Origin: JBOGEN01 sp050743265
Lineage (GTDB): Bacteria > Actinomycetota > Actinomycetes > JBOGEN01
Direction: 5' to 3'
DNA length: 30,354 nucleotides
Assembly (NCBI GenBank): GCA_050743265.1
Contig: JBOGEN010000221.1
Coordinates: forward strand, 1 to 30,354
Shown here: in pieces, positions 29,721 through 30,354 of the stretch
How positions within the stretch are numbered: the stretch's first letter is position 1
Layout of the letters: every line of letters begins with the position of its first letter
Notes under the pieces: model-generated
The model's input: the letters and a program-made list of their open reading frames with translations, nothing else
Told to the model about the DNA's origin: nothing
The model's database searches: none
Program-made: the position numbers and the translations under genes

Positions 29721-30354
29721 TCACCGGTCGTCGTACTCATCGATGACCTGGGCGCCGAGCTCGCGTGCCACGAGGTCACGCCCCCTCAGGTCGACCGGCG
29801 GGGCACCCTCGGCATCGTCCACCGGGCCGTCGCCGGGGGCGAACCCGGACACCTGGGACGCGCCGGGATGGCCTCCCCGCGACGTGCCGGACCCCGCGGC
29901 GGATGCCTCGGCCTGGGGCGGGTCTGCGTCAGCGGGCCCCGACCGGGACCGCCCGCCCCCGGCCGGGGCGGACCGGCCAGCCTCCGCTTCGCCGGGGGGC
30001 GACGACGTGCCGCGGTACGCGCCCGCGTCCCGCCCGGGCGTACGGGAGGGGTCGAGGATCGTCTCGATGCGGATGTCGACGCCCAGCACATCGATCAGCC
30101 CCTGGCGCAGCACCTCGTCGCTGCCACTGGACGCGAACGCCTTGCGCGGACCGTCCGCCCCGAACGCCAGCGTGAGCGTCGTGCCCTCCACCGCGACGAC
30201 CTGGACGTTGTCGAGCAGCATCATCCAGGTGAAGCGCCGGCGTCCCTTGACGGCCTCGAGCACGTCCGGCCAGACGCGACGGACACCAGCGGCGTCGAGC
30301 GCCCCGGCGGGCGCCGGCTCGTCGGTCTGATCGGCCTGCGGCTCGGGCGCAGAG
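29721..30354 (-). CDS. dnaX: DNA polymerase III gamma/tau subunit, C-terminal part (cut by window end)
   Basis: The C-terminal 210 or so residues of a tau-like protein; the ATPase clamp-loader part lies beyond the right edge. Visible are a WPDVLEAVKGRRRFTWMMLLDNVQVVAVEG block typical of the actinobacterial DnaX C-terminal domain and a VLRQGLIDVLGVDIRIE segment. A long proline-, glycine- and acid-rich linker follows, and the protein ends with LGAQVIDEYDDR. The call rests on this block plus the conserved dnaX-ybaB-recR order. The gap to ybaB is 108 bp, with a possible -10 TAGGCT on the minus strand at 29677-29672. Confidence 0.88.
   Translation of the reverse strand, partial: SAPEPQADQTDEPAPAGALDAAGVRRVWPDVLEAVKGRRRFTWMMLLDNVQVVAVEGTTLTLAFGADGPRKAFASSGSDEVLRQGLIDVLGVDIRIETILDPSRTPGRDAGAYRGTSSPPGEAEAGRSAPAGGGRSRSGPADADPPQAEASAAGSGTSRGGHPGASQVSGFAPGDGPVDDAEGAPPVDLRGRDLVARELGAQVIDEYDDR

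Overview
The window is about 30 kb of very GC-rich chromosome with the gene order of an actinomycete. Markers for this are a WhiB iron-sulfur regulator, a PonA2-type penicillin-binding protein, a paired Get3/ArsA-like ATPase operon, a DUF5063 protein, and the dnaX-ybaB-recR / ask-asd arrangement. Many starts sit 6-9 bases after a TAnnnT box, the layout of leaderless actinobacterial mRNAs. The sequence does not fix the order or genus.

Layout. (1) 21-4701: a possible organic-acid activation cassette. It holds an ATP-grasp acyl-CoA synthetase subunit, an AMP-forming acyl-CoA ligase, and the large subunit of a B12-dependent acyl-CoA mutase overlapping the ligase by 4 bp. A PaaX-family regulator converges on it with a 4-bp gap. 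(2) 4890-11864: a block with the same order as Mycobacterium tuberculosis Rv3679-Rv3680-whiB4-ponA2-Rv3683: two Get3/ArsA-like ATPases, WhiB, a bifunctional PBP and a metallophosphoesterase. A YqeY protein is inserted between the last two, and a tRNA-Pro(CGG) with a strong hairpin follows. (3) 11967-23481: a mixed, probably accessory stretch. It contains an orphan RsbW-like ATPase, a charged heptad-repeat protein, a complete five-gene dipeptide/oligopeptide-type ABC importer, a RibD_C/DHFR-like protein divergent from an unusual malate/lactate-dehydrogenase-family protein, a GNAT acetyltransferase, a decayed RibD_C fragment and a YihY/BrkB membrane protein. (4) 23700-30354: an S9 peptidase converging on a housekeeping cluster read leftwards: dnaX (cut by the window end), ybaB, recR, DUF5063, then ask-asd.

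How the genes work together. Ask and Asd make aspartate semialdehyde for lysine/diaminopimelate, threonine and methionine. PonA2 polymerises and crosslinks peptidoglycan that uses diaminopimelate. DnaX, YbaB and RecR are a replication/repair group. The importer genes overlap or lie only a few bases apart and should be one transcript. The left cassette could activate a short acid to its CoA thioester and isomerise the carbon skeleton, but the B12-binding small subunit it would need is not in the window.

The points most worth a second look are the mutase, which keeps the carboxylate-binding residues of methylmalonyl-CoA mutase while several other pocket residues are replaced; the Ldh_2-family protein that has lost the usual catalytic motifs; the asymmetric Walker A motifs of the ATPase pair; and the heptad-repeat protein beside an orphan RsbW-like ATPase. 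I did not find a clearly new multi-gene defence or mobile system. Functions are read from motifs and remembered family features; no database search was possible.
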